Origin: Opitutaceae bacterium EW11 | Lineage (GTDB): Bacteria > Verrucomicrobiota > Verrucomicrobiia > Opitutales > Opitutaceae | Assembly (NCBI GenBank): GCA_003054665.1 | Contig: QAYY01000012.1 | Span: 62,001 to 126,000, forward strand | Reading direction: 5' to 3' | DNA length: 64,000 nucleotides | In this document: piece after piece, positions 34,023 through 42,313 of the stretch | Layout: each line of letters begins with the position of its first letter | Numbering within the stretch: the first letter of the stretch is position 1 | The notes under the pieces: model-generated | Seen by the model: only the letters and a program-made list of their open reading frames with translations | What the model was told of the DNA's origin: nothing | Database searches by the model: none | Translations under genes and position numbers: made by a program

Positions 34023-35219
34023 ATGAACCCGTATCCGTCCGCCATCCTGTACTCCTTCCGGAGCCTGCGCGTCCGCTTTCTCGTCGCGTGCCTCATCGTC
34101 GCCGCGGTTGGCCCGAGCCCGACGCCGCTGTCCGCACAAGCGCCGGAAGCTGCGATCCCCGCGCTCGGCGTGCCCAGCACGACCGTGCCTCCGGAGGCGC
34201 CTGTTCGGGAAAAGTGGCCGGCGGAGGTTCACGTCGACGGCAAACACCTCCGGCGGCCCGACGGCTCCGAGGTTTGGCTCCAGGGCGTGAATGTCCCGGG
34301 CCTGGAATTCACGCTGAAAAACGAATCCGTGCTCGAGGCGATGCTCGTCGCCATCGAGCAGTGGCGGTGCAACACCATCCGGCTTCCGATCAAGGACACG
34401 TATTGGTTTGGTCGCGACGCAGCCCAGAAAGACGGCGGCGAAGCCTACCGGCGAATCGTCGACCAGGCGGTGATGCTCGCCGCGAATCGCGGCGTGTACC
34501 TCGTGCTGGACCTGCACCAGTTCCGCGCCATCCGGGCTGAACACGTCGAGTTCTGGAAGGACGCCGCCGTGCGGTACAAGAACCACCCCGCCGTCCTTTT
34601 CGACATCTTCAACGAGCCGCATACGATCTCGTGGAAGGTCTGGCGCGACGGCGGTTGGGTGGAAGAACGCAAAACGAAAGCCGACGAAGACTCGTTCCTC
34701 TCCGCCGGCGAGAAGGCGAAGGCGCGGAGCGGTTTCGAATCCCCCGGCATGCAGAAGGCGGTGGATGCGATCCGCGCCACCGGAGCCCGCAACGCGATCA
34801 TCGCAGGCGGGCTCGATTGGGCTTACGACCTCAGTGGAGTCGTCGACGGCTACGCGCTCTCCGATCCGTCCGGCAACGGCATTCTGTATGCCTCGCACAT
34901 CTACAACTGGAAACGCGATTGGGCGCACGCCGTGATGCGCGCCGCTGAGAAGTATCCGATCTTCATCGGAGAAACGGGCGCCGACACGAAGAAGATGCCC
35001 TTCGTCGCGGCCGAGCTGCAGGAGGATCCCTACACCTGGGCGCCCGACATGATCGGTCTCATCCAGGAGCATCATCTGCACTGGACCGCGTGGTCGTTCC
35101 ACCCGATCGCGACGCCGGTTCTGATCAAGGACCGCAGCTACGAACCGACTCCGTTCTGGGGCGCCTTCGTCCGCGCCGCCCTCGCCGGCGCCGGTTTCAA
35201 GCTGCAGCGCATGCGCTGA
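34023..35219 (+). CDS. GH5 cellulase-family glycoside hydrolase
   Basis: A 398-residue exported enzyme with a single GH5 catalytic domain. Residues 1-38 are a signal peptide with a basic start. Typical motifs are VWLQGVNVPGLEF, CNTIRLPIK, VYLVLDLHQF, the acid/base Glu198 in FDIFNEPH, YASHIYNWK and the nucleophile Glu317 in FIGETGAD, then WTAWSFHP on the last strand. It follows the large GH5 gene by 135 bp on the same strand but has no accessory domain. Specific substrate unknown. It converges with the GH38 gene. Confidence 0.9.
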   Translation: MNPYPSAILYSFRSLRVRFLVACLIVAAVGPSPTPLSAQAPEAAIPALGVPSTTVPPEAPVREKWPAEVHVDGKHLRRPDGSEVWLQGVNVPGLEFTLKNESVLEAMLVAIEQWRCNTIRLPIKDTYWFGRDAAQKDGGEAYRRIVDQAVMLAANRGVYLVLDLHQFRAIRAEHVEFWKDAAVRYKNHPAVLFDIFNEPHTISWKVWRDGGWVEERKTKADEDSFLSAGEKAKARSGFESPGMQKAVDAIRATGARNAIIAGGLDWAYDLSGVVDGYALSDPSGNGILYASHIYNWKRDWAHAVMRAAEKYPIFIGETGADTKKMPFVAAELQEDPYTWAPDMIGLIQEHHLHWTAWSFHPIATPVLIKDRSYEPTPFWGAFVRAALAGAGFKLQRMR

Positions 35220-35359
35220 TCAGCTGCGCGGAGCGCGGCCCGGCAACAGCCTGGCGCCCGGGGGGCGCACGCGAGGGTTGAAGGCAGGGCGCATGGAATG
35301 CTTGCGGGTGGGTCGGCGCGTCCCCGCGACGACAGGTTCGGGGGATGCTTCCTGCCTCG

Positions 35360-38353
35360 CTAAGGAGCCCGGCTGAATCTCAGGCTGACGATCTCGTACG
35401 GACGATAGCTCACGCGCCGCTCCGCGACCGGCGCGCCCACCGGTCGCCCGAGCAGATCCACCGGCGTGATCCCCCAGCCCTCGTCGCACTCGATCTCCGC
35501 CACGCCCCGCCGGCCCAGGACTTCGTGCAGGCGCAGGGTCCAGGCTCCATCGGCTTCCGGTTTCGCCCAGCAAGGCCAGAGCGATTCGCTCCTCACGGCC
35601 CGCAGGCACGCCGAAAGGGGACGTCCCCGGTATCTCCACGGCGGCGTGAATAACAGATCCGCGAGCGCGGCGGGTTGCTCGTGCAACGGCATGTCCGCCC
35701 TCAGCCGGCCCAAAGCCAATTCGATCGTGTGCTCGCCGAGGTCGCTGTATTCCGTTTCGACCACGTGCCGACTCAACCCAGCCGGATACGACGGCCGGTG
35801 CGCTTCGTAGCCGACGAGTTTCGGACTGCGCACCAAGGTCACAGCCAGATCGCCCGCACGGCAGCTCACGCCGTATTTCGCTGCGCTCACGGCAAAAAAG
35901 CCCTCGCGTTCGCCTGCGTCGCTGACGCTCACGTGCCGGCTGACCGGCATCTCCCACATCGCCTCGGCCTGCGCGGCGCCGGGAGTCTGCGATCGCAACA
36001 CGCTGCCAAACGGCGCTCCGCAACGGACCGTCTCGTTTGAATACGCCGTCGGGAAATGCAGCTTCAGCAGCGTTTCGGGCTCCTGCCAGTCGAGCCGCAC
36101 CGTCAGGCGCACCACGCTCTCTCCGGGGACGAGCCAATACCGCAGGGAAACGCGGCTGTGTTGGCCGACCGCGCGTGTGACCACGATCGCGTTTCCCTCG
36201 AGAGCGACGGCGGCCGGCGTGTCCACGGGCGATGACAGCGCCAGCGTGTGTCGGTCGATATCCCACGCGTCGAACGCCGCCGGATTGTCCGCGTAGCTGA
36301 TCAGCCGGCCCGCAAGGCCGGTGAAGGCCACCGGTTGCCCGTCGACCGCCAGGTGGCTCAGATTCCCGTTCAGATCGATGCGCGCCACAACGCGACCGTT
36401 CATGATTTCTCCTGAGCTCACCTGGACCGGTGCGACGGGCACCGGCAGCAATTCGTCGAGCGGCGTTCCGCTGAGAGGCGGCAATCGCAGGAACCGGCCG
36501 TTCACCTCGAGCACCTGGTCGACCGGCAGCGGATTGAACGCGCATTCGCGCGTCTCCGCATCGGTCTCGCCGAGCCAAACCCGGGCATCCGACTCCTGCC
36601 TCTCCGCCAAAGCCGTGAGCTCCGGCACGATCTCTGCGTAGACGTCGGGGATCGAGCTTCCCGGCAGGCAGTCGTGAAACTGTGCGAACACAAGGCGCCG
36701 CCACGCGGCCGCCAAAGCCGCGCCGTCCCGCCCGGTCAACACGGCCGCCGCCTCGCTTCGCTGCAGCGCCCGTTCCGCCGCGCGGTACGCCGCCTTGACC
36801 GCAGCCTGCGTCGTGTAGGTGCCCCGGTGAAATTCCAGGTAACATTCTCCCTGATACACCGGCAGCATGGGCCGGAGGGGCGCAAGCCGGTCAAAAAACG
36901 CTTCGGGATGGTCCCAGGAGGTGGCCGGCACGCCGCGAAGGGCGGCAAACCGCCGGGCCCGTTCGCACATTTCCTCGGTCGGTCCTCCGCCGCCGTCGCC
37001 GAAGCCCATCGGCTGGAGATACTCGGGATGGATGTCCGCCTGGACATGTCCCTCCGCCCCTGCCCGAAGCTCGTCGATCTGCATGCTGGCGTTGTATCCG
37101 GTTTCCTGGGTGACATGCGTCAAAACCTCGCTGCCGTCGTTGCCGCGCCAGACGAAACTCGAGTACGGGAAGCGGTTGACCGCGCTCCACGTCAGCTTCG
37201 TGGTGAAAAAATACTCCACTCCGGACAGCCTCATGATCTGCGGCAGGCAGGCGCTGTAGCCGAAGACGTCGGGCAGCCAGGCCAGCCGGCTGGCTGCGCC
37301 CCGTAAACCTCGAAAAGCCTCCTGCCCCACGGTGAAGCTGCGGGCCAACGCTTCGCCGCAGGCAAGCAGCGTGTCGCTCTCGACGTACAACGCGCCCGCC
37401 GGCTGCCACCGTCCGCTCTCGATGCGCGTGTGCACCGCCCGGGCCAGACTCGGCGCGCGCCGCGCCACGGCTTCGTAGCTGGCCGGCTGCGAGTAGGCGA
37501 ATCGCAGCTCCGGATACGACTCCATGAGCCGGTTGACCGAAGCGAAGGTGTGCACCGCCTTCGCTTCGCCCATGCGTTCCGGCCAGAGCCAGACGAGATC
37601 GATGTGGGCGTGGCCGGTGAGCGTCGCCCGGAGCAACGGATGGCTGTCCTGCAGTTCCTTGTAGGCGTCGGCCAGCGACTGCCGGAGCGCCGGTACACCG
37701 GCGAGGTCGAGCGCGTTGACGGCGTCGTTCAGGGCCCGCAGCAAGCGGCGCAACTCCGGCGTCGCGCGCCAGAGCGAGGGCTGGAAGCCGAGCATGGAAA
37801 ACTTCGCGCTCTCCGGCCGATCGGCGAGCGCCAGGTCGTACAGGCACTTCAAATCGTGGTAGGCCGCCCAGACGTCGTCGTCGCGCCGCAGCAGGCTCGC
37901 GCCGGAAAACACGCTGCCATGCGGGCTCAGGCCGTGGGCGTCGGGGTGCCAGAAGGCGGACTGGCAGCAATAACACTCGACCCACGCCTCCCGCGACGGA
38001 CCCGCCGGGAGGGGCGCGCGCCGGTGGGCGACGTCGAATCCGTAGTGGGGCACACCGTCGATCCAAAGGGTCGCCTCGCCGTCGTCGTCCCACTTCAGGT
38101 AGCTGGAAGCGGGGAGCGCGGGCAAAGTGAGCCGGCACCACCGCTGATCGAAGAGCCGTCCCCAGGTGTCTCCGCGACGGGCGAGCGCGCGAGGTTGCCG
38201 GCGTGCCTCGGTCAGCGAGCGATGCTCCACCGTGGCGTCCGTCGCCTCGACCTCCAGGGAGCGGGGGTCGAGCCAGAGGCGATCGCCAAGGCGGCGCAGC
38301 GCCGCCGCGGCCCGGGCCGGGACCAGTTGCGGAAAAGGATGCGGAGTAACCAT
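35360..38353 (-). CDS. GH38 alpha-mannosidase
   Basis: A 997-residue class II alpha-mannosidase. An N-terminal non-catalytic region (about 1-230) includes a carbohydrate-binding-like beta sandwich (YLKWDDDGEATLWIDGVP). The catalytic domain starts with the zinc-binding GHAHIDLVWLWP and holds the nucleophile Asp in AWLPDVFGYSACLPQI. FAQFHDCLPGSSIPDVY gives the later zinc ligand, and the C-terminal part is beta-rich. There is no signal peptide, so it probably acts in the cytoplasm on imported mannosides. I start at 38353 (MVTPHPF); an upstream Met in frame adds Arg-rich sequence. It follows the TonB receptor on the same strand, with a strong hairpin in the 203-bp gap. Confidence 0.93.
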   Translation of the reverse strand: MVTPHPFPQLVPARAAAALRRLGDRLWLDPRSLEVEATDATVEHRSLTEARRQPRALARRGDTWGRLFDQRWCRLTLPALPASSYLKWDDDGEATLWIDGVPHYGFDVAHRRAPLPAGPSREAWVECYCCQSAFWHPDAHGLSPHGSVFSGASLLRRDDDVWAAYHDLKCLYDLALADRPESAKFSMLGFQPSLWRATPELRRLLRALNDAVNALDLAGVPALRQSLADAYKELQDSHPLLRATLTGHAHIDLVWLWPERMGEAKAVHTFASVNRLMESYPELRFAYSQPASYEAVARRAPSLARAVHTRIESGRWQPAGALYVESDTLLACGEALARSFTVGQEAFRGLRGAASRLAWLPDVFGYSACLPQIMRLSGVEYFFTTKLTWSAVNRFPYSSFVWRGNDGSEVLTHVTQETGYNASMQIDELRAGAEGHVQADIHPEYLQPMGFGDGGGGPTEEMCERARRFAALRGVPATSWDHPEAFFDRLAPLRPMLPVYQGECYLEFHRGTYTTQAAVKAAYRAAERALQRSEAAAVLTGRDGAALAAAWRRLVFAQFHDCLPGSSIPDVYAEIVPELTALAERQESDARVWLGETDAETRECAFNPLPVDQVLEVNGRFLRLPPLSGTPLDELLPVPVAPVQVSSGEIMNGRVVARIDLNGNLSHLAVDGQPVAFTGLAGRLISYADNPAAFDAWDIDRHTLALSSPVDTPAAVALEGNAIVVTRAVGQHSRVSLRYWLVPGESVVRLTVRLDWQEPETLLKLHFPTAYSNETVRCGAPFGSVLRSQTPGAAQAEAMWEMPVSRHVSVSDAGEREGFFAVSAAKYGVSCRAGDLAVTLVRSPKLVGYEAHRPSYPAGLSRHVVETEYSDLGEHTIELALGRLRADMPLHEQPAALADLLFTPPWRYRGRPLSACLRAVRSESLWPCWAKPEADGAWTLRLHEVLGRRGVAEIECDEGWGITPVDLLGRPVGAPVAERRVSYRPYEIVSLRFSRAP

Positions 38354-38496
38354 GTCAAATTCGTTCCGTATCAGGATTCTTGTGACGCCGGCGGCCGGCG
38401 CGCTCCTCGCGGCCACCGTGCTCGCGCACCGCGCCGAATCCCGGTCGTGAAAACCTCGGCGACACTCGGCCAAACGAGCCGCTTCTCCCGCTTGTC

Positions 38497-38523
38497 GGCG
38501 GCGGCCGCGATGCGGCCGCCGCC
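38497..38523 (-). terminator. 12-bp perfect hairpin after the TonB receptor gene
   Basis: GGCGGCGGCCGC and GCGGCCGCCGCC form a perfect 12-bp stem with a 3-nt loop (GAT). It lies 33 bp past the stop of the minus-strand TonB receptor and 144 bp before the GH38 start. There is no U-tract, so it may stabilise the upstream message and lower downstream expression rather than end transcription. Confidence 0.55.
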
Positions 38524-38556
38524 CGTTGTGCCGTCAACGAGGGGGGAAGCCCGGCA

Positions 38557-41064
38557 TCAGAACTTCACCGCCACGCTGAACGAATAGGTTTCCGGAACGT
38601 TGTAGTAATACGCTTCCGTCGCGAGTTTGCCCGGGGCGGCAGGCTTGAAACCCTTCCACCGCTCCGTACCAAACAGGTTGCCCACGTTCAGGCTGAAAGT
38701 CGTGTCGCGGCCCCACAGCTTCGTTTCGTAGCCGATCTTGAAGTCGCCGTTGATGTCGCCCTTCGCGTAACTGCGCACCATGTCGCCGCCCAGGGTGGCC
38801 GTGCCGTCGCTGTTGAAGGTGCGCCGGTAGAGCGCGCCGCGGTAGCGGAGGCCGAAGACCAGATCCACGCCCTTGAACGTGCCTTTGAGAAAGCGGTATT
38901 TGGTCATCAACGCCGCCTGGTGTTTGATCGACCCCGGAAGAGGCTGGCCGTTGTAGTTGGTGGTGTTCGTGTTGTTGTCCCGCGCGGCGTAGGCATCGAG
39001 GTAGGAATAGGCCGCCATCACCTGCCAGCTCGGCACGGGCGTGTAGATCGCCTCGAACTCGTAGCCCTTGCTCACCGCCTTGCCGAGGGCGACGTTGCCG
39101 CCCTTGTTCTGGCCTGGCAGGTTCGGATCGTAACGCGGGTCGTCGGGGCCGCTGATCGGCTGCTGGTTTCCGTGTTCGTCGAGGTAGAACGAGTCCTGCC
39201 GCGGCGCCTCGGAATCGTACACGATGCGGCCGAGTTCCTTGATGTCGAAGGCCGAGATCGTGGCCGTCAAACGTCCGTCCCAGGGATCGAGTTTCACGCC
39301 GGCTTCCTGACCGTCGCCGCGCTCGGGGGCGAAGGGCCGGCCGAAGCCGTCGCGCAGTCCCGTATTCGGATTGAGCGACTTCGAAGTCTGAACGAATAAC
39401 CCGGCCCAGTGAACGGGGCGCACGATGGCGCCGACCAGCGGGCTGTTGGCCTTCGCGTCCACCGAGATGGCGCTCACCGGGCCCGGACCCGTGGGCGAAT
39501 ACGAGACGGACTCGCGCGTCTGGCGGAATTTCGTCCGGGTCACGCCGCCGATGAGCAGCAGCCGCTCGTCGAGGAAGCCGCCCTGGTACGAGATGTAGCC
39601 GAGGTTGAAGTCGCTATCCTCGTGCGCGAACGACTCGCGGCGAAGCTCGCCCACGAACTTCTTCGGCCCGTGCGCGATGCCGTCGGCGTCGCTGAGCGGA
39701 ATATAGTGGCTGACGAGCGTCATGGTGCCGGGCGTGTATTCACGCATGCGCGGATTCTCGTAGTTTTCCTCCTGGCGCTGGACGCCCGCGACGAGCTTGT
39801 GCGTGGTGCGCCCGAGCCACGGCAGGTTCAACTCGGTCTGGTACGCGAGCGTCAGGCTGTAGTTGTCGATCTCGTTCCAGTTGACCACGGAAACGTACAC
39901 GCGCTGCAGCTGCTTCTGCGTGAGCTGCAGCGTGGGGGAGAAGCCGACCACGGAATGATCGCGGCGCTGGCGCTCAAACTGGGCGTTGAGTGTGAGTCCT
40001 TCCGCGAGCCGCTGCGTGAGCGTGAAGGAGCCTTTGCGGGCCTTGTTGGTCGCCTTCTGCATGTCCCCCAGAAAATTGGTCCGCTCCGTGTATCCAGCCG
40101 GCAGACCGGCGAGGCCGGCGATGAGCGACGCCGGATCGTTGGGCCCGGTGGGCTTGATGTAGAACGGCACCTGCGAACGCGGGTAACCCGGCGCGGCGAA
40201 AACGGGAATCGCGAAGGCCTGCGGCGACTCGCGGTCCACGATTTCGAACTCCGCGGTCAGCTCCGTGCCGGCAAAAGGCCGGACCGTGACGGAGGGGTTG
40301 ATGGCCCGTTCCCAGCTGTGCGTGAACTCGGCGAACGCCTCCGTATCCGTGTAGCTGGCGAGCAAACGGAACCCGAGCCGGTTGTTCAGCAGCCGGCCTT
40401 CGTTGTAGTCGAGGCTAACGCTGGAGCGGTTGTAGGAGCCGACGGTCCCGGCAATGCGCGTCTGTTCCTTGCCCAGCACGGGCTTCTTGGTGAGGAAGTT
40501 CACCACGCCGCCGGGCTTGGTGATGCCGTAGAGCATCGAACCCGGGCCCTTGATGATCTCGATACGCTGCGTCGCGATCGCGGATGGCGGCTCATAGGCG
40601 CGAAAGCCGTTGCGCAGGTTGTAATACGTGCCCGTCCCGCGGATCTGGATCTGCGACTGCCACGAGTTCACCCCGCCGATCTGATTCTCCAAACCGGCGC
40701 CGCCATGCTGGACAACCACGGACGGCGAATACTCGAGCACGTCGGTCGCGTTCACGCCGTTGAGATCGCGGAGGAGCTCCTCGGTGATCACCGACATGTT
40801 GATCGGCAAGTCGCGCAGCGGCGTGTTGGTCTTGGTGGCGGAAAGCGCGTTGTTCGCGAGATACCCGCGATCCGTCGTCGAGTTGATCGTGAACTGCTGG
40901 AGCTGGATGATCTCTTCTCCCTGCGACTCGCCGGATTCCGGCGAAGCGGGGGACGTGGACTGCGCGAGCAAGCTGGACGCGCCAAAGAGCGCAGTGAAAA
41001 AGGCCAGGGGCGCCAGAGCGTGCGGCCGGCGCGGACGGCGGTGGGAATGGGAGGTAACGTTCAT
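38557..41064 (-). CDS. TonB-dependent outer-membrane receptor (polysaccharide locus)
   Basis: An 835-residue outer-membrane transporter. A signal peptide (about 1-35) precedes IIQLQQFTINSTTDRGYLANN, a possible TonB-box region. The plug domain follows (TPLRDLPINMSVITEEL, ADVLEYSPSV-like segment, IEIIKGPGSMLYGITKPGGVVNF). The C-terminal 600 residues are a 22-strand-type barrel ending in Phe (TYSFSVAVKF), the outer-membrane insertion signal. The plug resembles that of the siderophore-receptor subfamily, but the neighbours (LacI regulator, GH38, GPH symporter) indicate an oligosaccharide. A 32-bp element lies 131 bp upstream in the divergent space shared with lacI. The Met at 41064 begins the signal peptide. 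Confidence 0.92.
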   Translation of the reverse strand: MNVTSHSHRRPRRPHALAPLAFFTALFGASSLLAQSTSPASPESGESQGEEIIQLQQFTINSTTDRGYLANNALSATKTNTPLRDLPINMSVITEELLRDLNGVNATDVLEYSPSVVVQHGGAGLENQIGGVNSWQSQIQIRGTGTYYNLRNGFRAYEPPSAIATQRIEIIKGPGSMLYGITKPGGVVNFLTKKPVLGKEQTRIAGTVGSYNRSSVSLDYNEGRLLNNRLGFRLLASYTDTEAFAEFTHSWERAINPSVTVRPFAGTELTAEFEIVDRESPQAFAIPVFAAPGYPRSQVPFYIKPTGPNDPASLIAGLAGLPAGYTERTNFLGDMQKATNKARKGSFTLTQRLAEGLTLNAQFERQRRDHSVVGFSPTLQLTQKQLQRVYVSVVNWNEIDNYSLTLAYQTELNLPWLGRTTHKLVAGVQRQEENYENPRMREYTPGTMTLVSHYIPLSDADGIAHGPKKFVGELRRESFAHEDSDFNLGYISYQGGFLDERLLLIGGVTRTKFRQTRESVSYSPTGPGPVSAISVDAKANSPLVGAIVRPVHWAGLFVQTSKSLNPNTGLRDGFGRPFAPERGDGQEAGVKLDPWDGRLTATISAFDIKELGRIVYDSEAPRQDSFYLDEHGNQQPISGPDDPRYDPNLPGQNKGGNVALGKAVSKGYEFEAIYTPVPSWQVMAAYSYLDAYAARDNNTNTTNYNGQPLPGSIKHQAALMTKYRFLKGTFKGVDLVFGLRYRGALYRRTFNSDGTATLGGDMVRSYAKGDINGDFKIGYETKLWGRDTTFSLNVGNLFGTERWKGFKPAAPGKLATEAYYYNVPETYSFSVAVKF

Positions 41065-41195
41065 CGGAGGTAGGGTGGGCAGGTCGAGCGGTCGCAAAAA
41101 AAACGACCGACGCTCCTGTCGGCCCGGCAGCAGCGATCACCACTGGAGCAGGCGAACGGGGCGATGGCGGCATTCAAAATCACTCCGGTTTCCAC

Positions 41196-41227
41196 GGCGC
41201 GAACTCGACAATACTGACGCCGTTAAG
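41196..41227 (-). promoter_or_regulatory. copy 1 of the 32-bp LacI-regulon element (TonB receptor/lacI)
   Basis: Located in the 175-bp divergent space between the TonB receptor and the LacI gene. Plus-strand core is CTGACGCCGTTAAG at 41214-41227, preceded by GGCGCGAACTCGAC at 41196-41209. It is identical to copy 3 at 28 of 32 positions and to copy 2 at 24. Read towards the receptor it starts with CTTAACG; its other end is only 12 bp from the LacI start codon, which would allow autorepression. Confidence 0.75.
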
Positions 41228-41239
41228 TTGTCTCTGCGC

Positions 41240-42313
41240 ATGCCCGCCCCCGTCACGCTTCAACAGCTTGCCGACAAGCTGGGGCTCTCGCGCGCCGCCG
41301 TGTCGTTCGCGCTTCGTAATCAGCCCGGCGTCTCGGACGAGGTGCGCAACCGCGTGCGGGCGCTGGCCGACCAGCTGGGCTACCGCCCCAACGCGCTCGT
41401 CGCGGCGCACATGGCGCACATCCGCGCCGGCCGGCCTCCGCGGTACCGCGCCACGATCGGCTTCGTCCTCTTCTGGCGTCCGGACAAGAGCGATACCCTG
41501 CACCAGCTCTACAGCGCGGGACTCAAGGACCGGGCGCGCGAGCTCGGCTATCGCGTCGAGGAATTTGTCCTCGACCGTGAGCTCAACGCCGTGCGCCTCG
41601 CACGCATCCTGCGAAGCCGCGGCATTACCGGCGTGGTGATCGGCCCGCTCGTTTCGCCCGGACCGCTGCCGGATTTCGCGTGGGACAGCCTCGCGACCGC
41701 CGCGATCGGCTACTCCGTCCGCGAGCCCGAAGTGCACCGCGCGTGCTTCGATCATTTCGGCGGCATGGGCACGGTGCTGGGGCAGCTGACGCGACGCGGC
41801 TATCGGCGACCCGGGCTCGTGCTCCCGACCGACGACGACGAGCGCATCATGCACGTGAGTATCGCCCGGTTTCTCGCCTGGCAGCACCTCGAGAGCGCCG
41901 CGCGGCCCGTTCCTCCCCTCCTCGCGCCGGAGATCCGGCCGGAGCTGCTCGCGGCCTGGGTGAAAAAACACAAACCCGACGTCGTGATCAGTCCGCGCCA
42001 CGCAGTGCGGGGCTGGCTGGAATCTGCCGGACTATCCGTCCCTGGCGAGATCGGGTTCGTGACGCCGTGCTGGCTTCCGTCTCACGCCGACTGTTCCGGC
42101 ATCGATCAGAATCCGCACCTCCTTGGATCCGCCGCCGCCGAGCTCCTGGTCACCCAACTGCAGCGAAACGAGCACGGGCTGCCCGCGGAGCCGCAACTCA
42201 CCCTTCTGCAGGGACGTTGGGTCGAGGGCAAAACCCTGCGCCCCGCCCCTGCGCCAAAAGCCGGCCCGTCGCCGGCAGCCGCGCCCGCCGACTACGGACG
42301 CATGCGGGCGTAG
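41240..42313 (+). CDS. LacI-family transcriptional regulator
   Basis: A 357-residue regulator. Residues 4-50 form the helix-turn-helix and hinge (VTLQQLADKLGLSRAAVSFA, ADQLGYRPNALVA), and the rest is a periplasmic-binding-protein-like effector domain (ATIGFVLFWRPDK, GITGVVIGPLVSPG, ELLVTQLQ near the end). It probably senses an imported sugar. The start codon lies 12 bp from a 32-bp element also found upstream of the symporter, the FAD oxidoreductase and the large GH5 gene, so those genes are its likely regulon. Its 3' end overlaps the convergent FAD gene by 22 bp. The C-terminus has a short Pro/Ala extension. Confidence 0.93.
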   Translation: MPAPVTLQQLADKLGLSRAAVSFALRNQPGVSDEVRNRVRALADQLGYRPNALVAAHMAHIRAGRPPRYRATIGFVLFWRPDKSDTLHQLYSAGLKDRARELGYRVEEFVLDRELNAVRLARILRSRGITGVVIGPLVSPGPLPDFAWDSLATAAIGYSVREPEVHRACFDHFGGMGTVLGQLTRRGYRRPGLVLPTDDDERIMHVSIARFLAWQHLESAARPVPPLLAPEIRPELLAAWVKKHKPDVVISPRHAVRGWLESAGLSVPGEIGFVTPCWLPSHADCSGIDQNPHLLGSAAAELLVTQLQRNEHGLPAEPQLTLLQGRWVEGKTLRPAPAPKAGPSPAAAPADYGRMRA

